64,000 bases of DNA, from contig WTPW01000199.1 of assembly GCA_009809945.1 (NCBI GenBank), positions 108,820 through 172,819 of the forward strand. The letters are read 5' to 3'. The translations under genes were made by a program, and so were the position numbers. Shown here piece after piece: positions 32,321-44,832 of the stretch (the stretch's first letter is position 1; each line of letters begins with the position of its first letter). This DNA is from Gigaspora margarita (Eukaryota > Glomeromycota > Glomeromycetes > Diversisporales > Gigasporaceae). The notes below the pieces were generated by a model. It saw nothing but the letters and a program-made list of their open reading frames with translations, ran no database searches and had not been told where the DNA came from.

Positions 32321-34820
32321 GTCATCCCAAATTAGAAAATCGATTCCGAGTGGTTATCGGGTGGATCAAATCAAGCATGATGGAAAGTGGCTATTGTGAT
32401 ACAATTGAATGTAGATTGTTACATAAATTATTTATTATATGAAAACGTAATCGCTCATATGACAAGTCGTTAAGTATGACATCTACGATCGAATAATTTT
32501 CAGTATACATTTGTCTTTCACTTTACTAGCAGCTGGTGAATTTAATTAGATATAATCAGATTCCTGGCAGACTTTTGGTAGTCTATATTTCTTAATAAAC
32601 ATAATAGTATAGTATATAGCTAATAGTTAACGCTTTTTTTTTTTTTTGCTCTTTTTTTTCGAAGTAGTTACTCAAGCAGCTAATATATTGAAACTTGTAT
32701 TTAAGGTGGCATATACACTTTCAAGACCAAGTGAAAAAGATCTGAAATTTAAAATTTTACTATAGGGACGGTGTATGAACTATAAGTATAAAAAAAGCAT
32801 TGTATAGTAACTGAATTCATTGAGGGTAATAATTCTTATAGCTAAATTTGGATTCTGTTGTGCATATTTGTATAGTTATAGGTATGACGGTTTAGATGTT
32901 TATTTTGTTTTTTTTCCTTTAATACAAGTAATAATTTTTTTTTTAGAGTATTATATATTAAATAAGATCGATAAGGATAAACTTACTCAAGATTTTGACT
33001 AAATGATGATAAAGAAAATAAAAATAATTTAGTAGAAGATACTGAAAATATAGAAATTAGAGAAAAAATTGAATTAGAGATGCAAAATGCAATAAATAAA
33101 ATAAAAACTTTGTAATTTAAAATATTTTAATAGAAATTTTTATTATTATTATTAATAAAATTTATAATTTGGTGCACCGTGCACCATGGTGCACCCCTAT
33201 AGTAGCAAATATAAATAATAATAATTGGAATTAGGGTTAGGGTTAGGGTTAGAAGGTTAGAAGGTTAGAGTTGGAGTTAAGGTTAGGATTAGGTTTACAA
33301 TTAATTTAAAATTAGAATCTAAGATAACATCGCAAGAGCAGCATTTTTCATTAAAAATGCATCAGGGGTTACTCTAGTAAAATTTTGAGAGGTATAAAAG
33401 GGGTGCGCCATTTTTTAAAACCCATTATTAATAATAAATAATATTTTGATTAAAAATTATTTATAAATTTATAAATAAATTTAAAATTTAAAATATTTTT
33501 ACAGTTAAATAAGTATTATAGAATTAAATCTAGTTTTTAGTATTAATAAATTTTTTTAATTTATAAAAACCTGTAATCGATATTCATTTTCTAATCTTTA
33601 AATTAGCAATTATTAAAATATTAAATATAATTCATATTTAAATTATAATTTTGAAATAAATAAAAAGTGTAACTTTATTATATAATTTTATTATTTGTTT
33701 TAATAATTCTAATTTATTCTTTTTTATCTATCTAATTTAATTTTTACTTACTATTCACTATAACCCATTTACTTTAATTACCCAATTTAATTTTCACTCA
33801 CAATAATCTAATTTAATATATCTAATTACTATAATGTTCTAACAAAAAAAAATATTACTTGTATCATATTACAGTATTAAAAAGGAACTAAACCTCTAAA
33901 CCTTTGTACCTATGACTATACAAATATGCACAACAGAATCCAAGTTTAGCCATAAGAATTATTACCCTCAACAAATTTCAGTTACTATAATGCTTTTTTA
34001 TATTTTTTGTTCATACACCGTCCTTATAGTAAATTATATTTTCTCTTATACTATGAATGTTTTAAATTTCGGATCTCTTTACTTTGGTCTTGAAAGTGCG
34101 TATGTTATCTTAAATACAAGTTTCAATATATTAGCTGCTTGAGTAACTATTTTGAAAAAACCAAAAAAAAAAGCTATGAACCTAGTTAACTATTAGCTAA
34201 ATACTATACTGTTACATTTATTAAGAAATATAGTACTAGCAAAAGTCCACTGGGAATCTGATTATATCTGATTAAATTCACCAGCTACTAGTAAAGTGAA
34301 AGACAAATGTATTCTGAAATTATTCAATTGTAGGTGTTATACTTAGCAACTTGTTATATGAACGATTACGTTTTTATATAGAGAGTACACTAAAACTAAT
34401 ATAAATGATTCGTGTAATGATATACATTCAATTGTATCACAATAGCCAATCAAAAGGACTTTCCATCATGCTGGTAGAGCATTTATGCCATTAAATGAAT
34501 AAAAACATTTAGAGAATTTTGGTTTTTATATCGTATTTTAATAAAATATGGTGAATCTACTTGAATCCAACAGCTTTTATATCTATATTTACCTACTAAG
34601 AAAAATTGTGATATAAAGCTGTTGGATTAATGGATTCGCCAGACATTATTAAAGTATGATAGGAAAGCCATAAAATTCACTAAAGTTTTTTATTTATTTA
34701 GTAGCACAAATGAGCCACCCAATAACCTTGCACAAAAACTATTATAAATTGTATAAAAAGATTTTAATGAATTGTATCATGTGTTAGAATCGATTTGCTA
34801 ATTTGGGATGGTCTCTCCTG
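32321..34820. mobile_element. 2.5-kb element with about 600-bp inverted arms and 10-bp flanking duplication
   Basis: ACTCGCTAGG lies directly on both sides (32311-32320 and 34821-34830). The left arm (32321 to about 32945) pairs with the right arm (about 33841-34820), for example GTCATCCCAAATTAG with CTAATTTGGGATGG at the ends and gggtaataattcttat with ataagaattattaccc deep inside. The right arm has an extra block of about 290 bp (about 34482-34770). Long inverted arms with a 9-10-bp duplication suggest a Mutator-like element. The unpaired core of about 0.9 kb shows only a short Lys/Glu/Asn-rich frame near 33000-33115. Confidence 0.65.
33231..33300 (+). repeat. Interstitial telomere-like repeats
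   Basis: TTAGGGTTAGGGTTAGGGTTAG (33231-33252) followed by degenerate agaaggttag and ggttaggatt units. It sits in the core of the 2.5-kb element. TTAGGG is the usual fungal telomere unit, but the run is short and embedded in an element. Confidence 0.6.
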
Positions 34821-34830
34821 ACTCGCTAGG

Positions 34831-35559
34831 TACTTGTAATGCATGAAACAAATTTACAAGGACCAGCCCTAAAGTCTTTAATGTTCCAGGTCCCAAGACC
34901 AGTCCTGACCAGTCTTTTGCAGGACTGATGCAACACTAGTTGTTAAAGTTGAGCTGCTTTGCAATAAATTACCATAATTTCTATTATGAGACATTGTATA
35001 ACATTTTGTTACAGAATTTATTATCGCTCTTTTTTGATTTAGCTTGATTTGTGATTTTTTGTAAGGTCTGTGAGTCCCATGATAACCATATATAATCCTT
35101 AAATTTGTTATATTTTTCAGAACCTATTTAATAAATATAATACCAATGGCAAAAATATAATAAAATGAGTTCTGAAAATATAATGAATTTAGTTAATTGC
35201 TTAAATCGTAATCGTGGGACTTATAGTGCTCACAAAAATCATATAGTGATCAAATCCAACTAAATTGTCATAATTTTCATGAGCCATAATGCTGTTATTA
35301 CTATGATAATAATTCTGTGTCTTAAAATCATGGCATTTCTTAATAATACCTGGCCTTATGATTATCATTTTCCCTTACATAATAATTAATTTAATCATAC
35401 TTCTGATCATCCTTATATCATCCCACCTTACTAATTATATTCTTCATTCTTTTGTTTATCTATACTTACCCAATGTTATTGCCATATATAGAGCTTATTT
35501 AAATAATGTCTATAGTTGTCTTGATTTCCATATTAGATATATTTAATTGCTATACCCAA
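34831..35559. other. AT-rich intergenic DNA
   Basis: No supported gene. A patch of ggaccag/gaccagtc motifs lies at 34850-34930. The open frame at 35358-35546 is hydrophobic by composition only. Confidence 0.35.
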
Positions 35560-36110
35560 ATTCATACTACATTATTCTGTGATGCATAAATATGAATTGG
35601 TTCGATGCAAGAACAATATCAAGCATCATTTAACAATTAAAGCCTTTATATATTATCACAAATCTGCTAGCCTAATGAATACTTTGTAAAGCAGATATCA
35701 AGATTAATGTTTTGGGTGTAATGTCTTAAAGAAGATGGTAATGCAAAGGGAAGTTTATTGGTGTTGAAGGAATTAATGATTAGTAATATCTGAAGAAAAT
35801 TGATCTGACAGCTGAATACTTTAATTATTTATATATATCGAACATGTATATAAGTCTAATGTATTCGCTCTTTATGTATCTTCATAGTATTAGTGAGTAA
35901 CATTAAGTGAATATAATAATTCCTCCTTTATAATAAAGACTCCTTAGTGAATATTTGCTATATCGTATATCATGACTTTATTTATTTATTTATCTTTTTG
36001 TATCATTTCTCCTTGAATCCATCTTTGTTATATTTATAAACACGACCTTATGTATTTCTTCTTTTGTTTACTATCGACTGATCTAAATCTGGCCCCCTAA
36101 TCTGATGCTC
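35560..36110 (+). repeat. Dispersed repeat whose inverted copy is split at 46060-46275 and 47870-48110
   Basis: 35560-35800 (attattctgtgatgcataaa; aagattaatgttttgggtgt; accaataaact on the other strand) matches 48110-47870 inverted. 35810-36110 (tatataagtctaatgtattc; tcctcctttataataaag) matches 46275-46060 inverted. The two halves of the second copy are separated by about 1.6 kb of other elements. Identity of the repeat is unknown. Confidence 0.55.
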
Positions 36111-36229
36111 TCCCATTTTTTGATAGTAATACTGTAATGCTGTAATGCCATAATGCAACATACTACAATACAATTTGTTGTAATGCTGTACTAAATTGTA
36201 TACTTTCCTTTAAATAATATACTGTTAAG

Positions 36230-36430
36230 GCTATTTTTAAATTTTTTAAAAATTTTTTTAAATCCCAATTATGCCAATTGATCGATTTTTGATATTTATT
36301 TTTCTGCAATTCTCATCTGGTGGCTTCTGATAAAAACCTTAATTTCCTATAATTGTTTGACCTGATTTTTTGATTCATTGTTGTGCAAAATTAAAAATTA
36401 ACCTTGGATAACCTTAGATATGAACATTAT
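36230..36430 (+). repeat. Diverged internal copy of the 13320-13716 Harbinger-like element
   Basis: ATCCCAATTATGCCAATTGA, then a TTTTTGAT block, ACCTTAATTTCCTATAAT and TTGTTGTGCAAAATTAAAAA follow the same order as 13385-13620. Most CpGs of that copy are lost here. The terminal repeats are not present. Confidence 0.55.
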
Positions 36431-37257
36431 TCTATTAGTAAATAGCTGTGTAACATTGTTATGCAAAACCAGGAATGTGAGTGTATACATGAACAGCATT
36501 ATATCTAGAAAATATATATTAGTCTGTATCATAATATCTAGAAATATAAGCTCACTAAATGCATATTAAAATATGGCTTAAATATATATACTATTGCTAT
36601 ATAGTTACATATTGTTAAAAATTTGATATTTTTATATTTTATATATTCCTAAGTTTGGTTATATGTGATTATCAATTGGGTAGTTAGGATAGAATAATCA
36701 TGATTATACATGTGAGTCTAAATTGTTTTTGGCTTGCTGTTGTTACTTTCAGATTTGGGAGAGCACTAGAATATCACCAATTTAGTCTCTGGATAGTAAA
36801 CTAGATTATAATAGAAAAGAGATATCGGAAAGTCAAACAGGGAGGAATTAGACTGATTGGTTACTTTGGTATAAAAGAAATTGAATCAGAAAGGCTTATA
36901 TATATATGTATATGGTAATAATTATGTGATCAGATAATATAGTCAATTGGCTTATAGGGGTTTGAAGTAATAATTTGGCCAATATATCAATGTAAGGCTT
37001 GAATGTATTAGGGTTAATTAAGTATATTGAACAATGTAATTAATTAATTTATCAAACAAGACACTGATCAACATCGGCAAATTTTATATATAGATATATA
37101 TCGATTACTAACCGATAAGATATATATCGATACTCAATACCCTATCGATTATTATCAATAGTGATAGTAATCGATATATATCTGGTTAATCGATATTTAT
37201 CGAATACCGGTTAATCGATATATATCGAATATGATATCAATTAATAATTATTATATT
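36431..37257. other. AT-rich DNA ending in an ATCGATAT array
   Basis: No gene. 37085-37235 is a dense array of atatatcgat, ccgatatata and taatcgat units in both orientations. A second array is at 38690-38895. Confidence 0.4.
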
Positions 37258-37432
37258 CACATAATCATGCTTTTTGCAAATTTTTAAATGTTTTACAGGT
37301 TTTCGCAAGTTTTCGCAATTTAATATAAAATTTTATATTTTTTATTTATTATTATTATACATTATATTTTAAATTAAATATATGTTTTTACTCAATATTA
37401 TATATTTTATTATATATTAATATATATTCTTT
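37258..37432 (+). repeat. Dispersed repeat, copy 2
   Basis: Direct diverged copy of 8248-8410, running straight into the assembly gap at 37437-37639. Confidence 0.5.
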
Positions 37433-37436
37433 ACAA

Positions 37437-37639
37437 NNNNNNNNNNNNNNNNNNNNNNNNNNNNNNNNNNNNNNNNNNNNNNNNNNNNNNNNNNNNNNNN
37501 NNNNNNNNNNNNNNNNNNNNNNNNNNNNNNNNNNNNNNNNNNNNNNNNNNNNNNNNNNNNNNNNNNNNNNNNNNNNNNNNNNNNNNNNNNNNNNNNNNNN
37601 NNNNNNNNNNNNNNNNNNNNNNNNNNNNNNNNNNNNNNN
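37437..37639. other. Assembly gap (203 N)
   Basis: Unsequenced. It is bordered on the left by the 8248-type repeat and on the right by tandem tattcgctta units, so it probably hides more simple repeat. Confidence 0.95.
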
Positions 37640-38900
37640 GTATTCACTTATATTCGCTTGTATTCGCTTATATTCGCTTGTATTCGCTTATATTCACTAC
37701 TTTCTAAAAAAATAGTAAAGAAGTAAAAAAAAATAAAAAAAACTATTTCTCAGAAGCGTTAGTGTTAGACCACCCCATACAAACGCAAGAGAAACAAGAA
37801 AAACTACTCCATACGACCCCAGCGATGACACCAACTAGGACAACACCAATGGCACCAATGACGGCACCAACGATGATATGAAATATAATACAAAAAAAAA
37901 AGAGTTAATAAGCAAAGAGAAGCGAAGAGAAGCGCCATATGAACGCAAGAGAAACGAGCAAGACCACCCTGTACAAACATAAGAGAAATGAGAAGATCAC
38001 CCCGTCGACGTGAGAAAAATGAGCAAGACCACCCCATACGAATGCAAGAGAAACGAGCAAGACCTACTTACAAAAACACAGGAAAACAAACAGACCACCC
38101 ACAAGAATGCTAAAAAACTATGCAACACTATCTACAAGAATACTGAGAGAAGCACGTAAAGCCATTCCACAAGAATATCAACAACACCTAGCTAGCGACA
38201 TGACACTAATGACGACACCAACTATGACACCAAGAGAAGCAAAGAGAAGTAAAGAGAAGTGAAGAGATGCGAAGAGATGCAAAGAGATGCAAAGAGATGC
38301 AAAGAGATATGAAAAGAAGAGAAGCGAAGACAAAAAAAAACAAACGGATAAAAAAAATAAAAAAAATAAAAATAATGATTATCAAAGATGATCATTATTT
38401 TTATATGATGCACGTGGATGTGCAACTGTGCGAAAATAAATAAACAAAAAATAAAAAAAAATAAAAATAAATAAAAAAAAACTAACGAAGAGATGTGAAG
38501 AGATGTGAAGAGATGTGAAGTGAAGCGAAGAGAAGAGAAGCGAAGACAAAAAAAAAAATGGATAAAAAAAATAAAAAAATAATTATCAAAGATCTTATTT
38601 TTATGTAATGCACGTGGATGCGCAACTGTGCGAAAATAAATAAAAAAAATAAATAAATAAATAAAATAAATAAAAAAAATTAAAATCGTTAACGATCTAT
38701 TATAGTGATTAATATCTATTAATCGTTATATATTGTTTCAATAAGTACGATTAAAATCGATTATAGATATATAGCGATTTATATTTTATTTACGCTATAT
38801 ATCGATTATAGATACATATCGGTATAAAACTAGTTTATTGATATATATCATTAATTTTTAATCGATATATATCGATTAATTGTTATATATTGATGTGAAT
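37640..38900. repeat. Low-complexity minisatellite block
   Basis: Successive arrays: tattcgcttR decamers (37640-37690); degenerate gcaagagaaacgagcaagac / ccaccccatacgaa units of about 45 bp (37770-38100); accaatgacggcacc trimers; aaagagatgc decamers (38220-38310); a second copy of the gaagagatgtg array (38485-38545); and atatcgat arrays (38690-38895). The segment ggataaaaaaaataaaa..atgcacgtggatg is itself duplicated (38346-38440 and 38560-38640). Open frames here are artefacts. Confidence 0.65.
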
Positions 38901-41270
38901 CTACATAAAAAATTTCCTGATGAATAATGTATTAAAGTAAGAAATTAATAATCAATATGATGAGAAACAATATGAGAATTTGATAATACACAATAAATGC
39001 TTACAAGTTCTCTTTGGCTTTGAAATGCCTATTAACTTATAATTTTAGTATATTATTCAGATCAAAGTCTGAAGAAATTTTATTAAGGCAAAACTAGCAG
39101 ACTTTATATATATAATCATTATATATAAATAATTTAAATTACTCAATTATCAGAATATTATCCTTCCATATGAGTTTATTAACAAAACCAATTCTCTCTT
39201 CAACTACTATACAACCTTTATTTAATTACATGACAATATTCTTCCACACCAATTGCCCAGTTTCTTATATACCAAGAACAAGATATTAATAATTGAATGC
39301 TTCAATTTCAATTGTCAAATAATACAAACTATATTACTTTGCCTATGAATTATAGTACACAATGTTGCTAAAGAGAAGACAAGATGATAATATTTAAATG
39401 CTTCAAATTCATTTGTTTCTAAAAGAAGTATTAGTAGTTATGGCAAGGCTGATATGTGCATAAACAATATGGCATGATAGGAAATTATAAAAGATGATTT
39501 GTTCTATAATTAAATAAAGTTGAATTTCATGTTAAATCTATATGTGAGTATGAATAACTAAATATTGAAATAAAAGATAATATATATAATATACAAATAA
39601 GGAAAGATAATCAAAGAAAGGAAACATAGTACTAGTATGATAAAGAAGGTTGCAAAGATAATTGAATATAATAATGATTGACCAATTAGAGCAGGGGCAG
39701 ATAAAATTTTCAGTTATAGAGATAATACTATAATGCCAAAAATATTTTAGGCAGCCTAAATTGTAAATATTTTCAGCTGTCTAAAATATTTTTGTCTGTC
39801 TAAAATATTTTAGGCAACATAAATATTTTTGCTACTAAATGTTTTAAAACATTAATAATATATTATCAATTATTTATTCTCTGTTATTACATTTGTTTGT
39901 ATTATTGATTTATTTGTCTTTTATAATCAAGTATACCTGTTGCTACTATAGATAGTAATTTCTTAAGTTTTTGCCAAGGTACATATTATTCTGAATAAAT
40001 TAAAATTGCTTGCACATAGAGTTTTGACCTGAATCAGATGACCTGTATGGGTCACCTGACACATTTGGTCATGGGTCAAAAATTGCTCTGACTCAGGTCA
40101 AATGAGTCAGAATTCGAAACAGGCAAAAATGCTATATTGCACAATTTAATTAATAAAAAGTGTAACTACTAAGATGGGAGAGTTTATGCGCTTAACCAAT
40201 TTAACTCTAATAGTTATTAATAAATAGAATAAATTTAGATTTTTAAAGATAAGAATGTAAATTCAGAGTTTTGTTGGTTTGGGTATTATAAAAAACAAAA
40301 TGCGTGATCACGATTTGACAGCATAGTGGTAAAAAGAGATAAGTATTCAATTAAATTTTGTATGTGAATAAAGGTCTCTTCAGCACTACAATAGCTTACT
40401 TCTTTTATTATTTATAGAATAAAACTAAAGAAAATTTTTGCTTATTTAGAGGAAAAAACCTATGCCTTAAATGCATTTGGAGAATCATAATACATTGGGA
40501 CATCAACACACTTAGGTGTTAACACATGTAGGTATTAACATGTATAAGCATAAGATTAGTATATACATTAACACATTCAAGAGTTAATTTAGATATAGGT
40601 TGCATAAGCCTACCATATTAAGGTAGTAATGAGAAGACTTACAAAATAATTGCTACTCTTATACATGAGTGTATTAACACATCAATGTATAGGACTAATA
40701 TTATTAAAAAGGGTAAATCATATGCTATAGAACAGATAATGGCCAGTTCCTTCTAATTTTAATGCAATTTTAATAAAATTTACATAAAGGAATAAATATT
40801 ATCAAATTGGAAATAATAGACTTTGAGATGTAAATTCAGAACTCAAGCTACTGTCACAGTTTAAGATTTGTGACAATAGATAGTAGTAGAATAATTTACT
40901 ATATAAATAGTAAAGCTCCTACTCAGGTTATCTAATTTGTACTGGTCAACTTTTAATAGGCTACAAATTGAATATTGGCAGTATGGATATGAACATAGTT
41001 TGTCTGTATTAAACAGACAATAATGCATGTGTTTGTTTTTTAAAAAAACATGCATATAATCATACATATAATATATTTTTTATATACTTACATACATACG
41101 TACGTTGTGATGGGCTCTTGCCTTAGAAGTTTTTTTTTTCTTATTATTATTTCTTATTATTTTTTATTTTCATAGTTATACATATATAAATCTTGTTTAT
41201 TTGGTAGTAGTATTAGTCGTACATATATAATTGTTCTTTAAATAGGCTTTATTTGTACCTGTATCAGTCA
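38901..41270. other. CpG-poor AT-rich DNA, no gene seen
   Basis: No convincing coding sequence. Includes a patch of tgacccaggtc-type motifs (40025-40115) of the kind also seen at 42730-42825, 44680-44830 and 45185-45290. ttttaggcag/ctaaaatatttt units are repeated at 39740-39830. Confidence 0.35.
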
Positions 41271-41271
41271 G

Positions 41272-41405
41272 ATCGTTCCAATCTGACAGATCATTCTGAT
41301 ATGTCAGATCAGTATGATATGTCAGATCAATCTGATATGGCAAATCTGTACAATATGGCAGATTGTTCCGATATGTCAGATCAGTACGATATGTCAGATT
41401 GGATA
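41272..41405 (-). repeat. 18-bp tandem repeat, about 7 units
   Basis: Units GTCAGATCAGTATGATAT, GTCAGATCAATCTGATAT, GGCAAATCTGTACAATAT, GGCAGATTGTTCCGATAT and GTCAGATCAGTACGATAT are head to tail. On the minus strand they stay open as a six-residue repeat of the type DLTYRT/NLPYCT within a 76-codon frame (41427-41197). Whether this is expressed is unknown. Confidence 0.7.
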
Positions 41406-41439
41406 ATTCAACTATTAGTTTTGCCATAAAACCTGTATT

Positions 41440-42180
41440 GAAAATAGGAATATAAAAAGTATAAAAGTGATGTTCCTGTCACCTTGAAATAAAGATAACT
41501 CATTACGAGTTAACAACTCAGTTGAGTTTTCATACTTCGAAATCATATTAGTAGAAGTAGTGACCCCAATAAGTTAATTAAATTACTCATCTTCTAAGTT
41601 TTGTCCATATTGCCCTGAATACGCTTCTAATATCCCTGTTGTTATTAAAAACCTTGTTGTCAGTTTTGGAGGAACCTTCAAAATTCGAGTAGAAGAGTTA
41701 ACATAAAATAGTTTCCTTGATACCTTTATAAAAAAACCTTTCATTGTTACCTTGATCCATTGTTAGTCAATTTGACAATACTTGTGTGCCTCATTTATCA
41801 AACAATCTGATCCTGTAACACCAATATCGGACTGATATCCAAATCGACACCATAATTGGAACCTGAAAGCCCGGATACCATATCATCACATGAACCCCAT
41901 GAAAGCAACTCGCTGATTGCAGGCCTTTATTTATATTCATATTCTATAAGCTGTAGCTAGGATTGACTAATAGATTATTGCTGATATCGCCCTACCAAGA
42001 CTTTCCGAACCTTGATACCCAGACCAAATCTTCCATGCCTATTTCTGCCTGCCAGTTCAAGGTTTAAGAGTCTTGAGCACTTAGTAGATAGTATTTTAGT
42101 TAGTTTGTATAGTAATGTGTATAGTTTGACCTGCCCACTATCAGTTTGCACCTTCTTAACGTACATACATATATAGAATA
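41440..42180 (-). mobile_element. Possible LTR-retroelement fragment (minus strand)
   Basis: Less AT-rich than its surroundings. On the minus strand a stretch with aatataaataaaggcctgc (about 41935) resembles an LTR transcription/poly-A region (compare LTR-1). It is followed by tgatatggtatccgggc, which resembles a primer-binding site of the TGGTATCAGAGC type, and then by a short gag-like region with an open start (ttggggtcactact..). No second LTR was found. Confidence 0.3.
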
Positions 42181-42223
42181 TTTATCCTGGACACTTTACC
42201 CATTTAAGGTCACAGATCATAAT

Positions 42224-42548
42224 TAAATTGGATTAAAATGAAATATAGAATATAAATTCTACTCTAAAACTAACTTCTAACCATAATTCCTAGCCTTAAA
42301 AAATGCGCTACAAAAAATTTATAAATTTTTTTATACTACATATATTTCATTTTAATCTGTCTTTCATTTTAATCAGCTATTTTGTTAATTTTTTTTATAC
42401 TACATATATTTTATTTTAATCGGTTGTTTCATTTTTTAAGGATAGAGGTTAAGGTTAGAGGTTAGTTTTAGAGTAGAGTTTATATTAAACAAGTATATGT
42501 AGATTTTAGAGCGTTAAATAAAAACACATATTTCATTTTAATCTAATT
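42224..42548. mobile_element. Inverted-repeat element, ATTAAAATGAAATAT ends
   Basis: GGATTAAAATGAAATAT at the left pairs with ATATTTCATTTTAATCT at the right; inner arms TCTACTCTAAAACTAACTTC / GAGGTTAGTTTTAGAGTAGA also pair. The centre repeats a tactacatatatttcattttaatc unit. No ORF. Confidence 0.55.
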
Positions 42549-43077
42549 TTATTATAATTCATAACATTTAATGATAAGTATTTATTTAATCTTTTTCTTT
42601 AAATAACTACATAGTTTATTCTAATAATTTTTATGATCCATTGTTATGATTATGATATTGTATGTTATAGGATTCATAAAATTCAATTGCTCCTAAATTA
42701 GTAATTGAAAAAGCAAAAAACTTTATAATTGTCTGCATGACCCGTTGACCTGGGTCATGACCCAGATAAGTATCTGACTGGCTTGGGTTACTATTTTTCT
42801 GACCCAGGTCAAAGCTCTACTTGCACATAGTTTATATACATATATAATAATTAACTGATATGAATTACTAATTATTAAGTTTTGAATTCTTATACATTTT
42901 GTGTTTAATTTTTCTTAGAGTAGTTTCTTTAATATGAATATTTGAATGTATTCTTTTATAAAAATTTAGCTAATATTTAATATTAGGCAAACATATTAAT
43001 TCATTTTTATTCAATTTTGATTTATTTTAATTTAATTTACTTTATTGTGAATTTTATGATTTTAACTAGGGTCTTAG

Positions 43078-44675
43078 TAGTGATCCTGGCCGAAATTAAA
43101 AAAATTGGCTAAGCTGATTTTTTGATCCAGTTGGTCAATTTTTTCTAAAATCAGCTAGCTGATTTTGTAAGTAAAAATTTTTTTTCATAATTGCTAATCA
43201 GTGTAGGTTTTTTTTTTTTAGAAAGTTATCATCATTGATATCATCATTTTCGTGGTTACTAAAGTTTCGCTTTTAGAATTGTTATAGAAAGTATTGTACT
43301 TTGGAGACATTGAAGCTGTTGTCACCCTAGTATAAATTTTTTTTTATGTTATTAGGTTTTAGTGCTAGTCTAATTGGTCATGTCATATAGTTGTACTTGA
43401 AGTTTTTACATATTGAAGTTGCAACCTTAGTTGTACTAAAAGAAGCTGAAGTATTAATTAGTATTTTAAGTAGTGCAACTTTAGGCACTTGAAGTTGCAA
43501 CTTCAAGCATGAAGCTCGTGGTCAAAATATAGTGGAAATGTGGCTATTTCGATCGACCAAACACACATGTCATTAAGGTATGCTCTGAGTTAACTTTTAC
43601 CCAAATCACTTTTTTTTCAAACATGTATGTCATCAGATAAGGTATGCCAGTTAACAAATATTTTTATTTAAAATACTGTGTTCTTCTTTTTCAACACAAT
43701 TCTATATCGATATCAATATCCAACATTATAGGTATGTTTCATCAACAGAACCCATACCAGATAATTTTGATAATGGATAAAGGCTGTTTTCAACTTCAAT
43801 TCCATATTAATAACAATTCTAATATTATGTGCTTTATTAGCAAAACCTATATTAGTTGAGTTTTGATAATAAATGAAAACTATATGATAATTTTTTCTAA
43901 CCCAATTCTATATCAACTTCAATAACCAATATTATTTGTTCCTATTAGTAGAACCCATATCAGCTAATTTCTAATGTCCGAAGGCCTTGTATTTATTCTT
44001 TTCAATTCTATTGTATGTTTCATTAACAGAACCCATATCAGCTAATTAATCAACATTATGTTTCGTTTAATGCTTTTCGACTCCAATTCTATATTGTCAT
44101 TATATGTTCCTCATTAGCAGAACTCATATTGGCTAATTTTGATAATATTTGGAGGTCTTATGTTTATCCTTTTAACTCTAATTTCATCCTATATTTCATC
44201 AGCAGGGATAATGTCAGCTGATTTTTAATAATAAATGAAGGCCATGTGCTTATATTTTTTGACCATATTGATAACAATATGTTTCATCAGCAGAACCATA
44301 TTGGCTGATTTTTGATAAAGCCACCTAATTCACATGCTCAAATTTTTTGGCAATATTTACTGAACGTTTATATTTATTTAATGCTTATACGTAGAATAAA
44401 ACCTGCTTTAAATATAATATGCATCAAAAACTTTTAATGATATTTGGCACACGATACTTCTTTAATATATTATATAGGAATAAGATTTTTACTAAATACA
44501 TCAAATTAAAAATCAAAACAGGTCTTATTAGCAGCTTTTAATTTAATAACTTTTTTATTTGCAGGTTGTTTTGATAAAATTGTGATTTATTTGAAATTTT
44601 TTGACTAAGCTAACTAAGCTGATAAAATTTTATCAGCTTGGCCAGTTGATAAATTTTGATCGACCAGGATCACTA
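43078..44675. mobile_element. hAT-like element carrying a Sel1-like repeat array
   Basis: Termini TAGTGATCCTGGCCG and CGACCAGGATCACTA, with extended paired arms (ggctaagctgattttttgat / atcagcttggcca). The 8-bp duplication GGTCTTAG flanks both sides (43070-43077, 44676-44683). 1.6 kb without transposase. Its interior (43640-44330, minus strand) is a decayed Sel1-like repeat sequence, so this looks like a transposon that picked up a host gene fragment. Confidence 0.8.
43640..44335 (-). pseudogene. Decayed Sel1-like repeat gene fragment
   Basis: Reading the minus strand across shifting frames gives repeated ADMGSVNETYN, NIGY..YRIGLEKN, IVFIYYQNSTNIGFANKAHN, TAFIHYQN and GMGSVDETYNV. These match the Sel1-like consensus, in which about 36-residue units carry YYQKSADMG and (N/L)GYCY..GIGVEK. 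At least six units are recognisable, spaced near 90-110 bp, each with stops or frameshifts. Sel1-like repeats form alpha-solenoids for protein binding and, from memory, are greatly expanded in arbuscular mycorrhizal fungi. Not functional here. Confidence 0.6.
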
Positions 44676-44679
44676 GGTC

Positions 44680-44832
44680 TTAGTGGGTCAGATTGGGTCA
44701 GGTTTTTGGCATGACATTGGTCAGACCCACTTGAATCAAAACCTGTTCTGTGTTTGACCCGCTTCATGTCAAACCCAACCCAGGTCTGATCCAACCCAAC
44801 CCAACCAGGGTTGAACCTAGGTCGATAATAGT
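44680..44832. repeat. GGGTCAGA/ACCCAACCC low-complexity patch
   Basis: Repeated gggtcagattgggtcagg, cccaacccagg and tctgatccaacccaaccc motifs in both orientations. A partner patch at 45185-45290 lies on the other side of the palindromic element. Confidence 0.45.

Noticed and set aside
33231-33300. True telomere or chromosome end
   Set aside because: Only about three and a half perfect units, internal, and inside a bounded element.
37804-38425. Minus-strand Phe/Ser/His-rich frames
   Set aside because: Direct products of minisatellite sequence.
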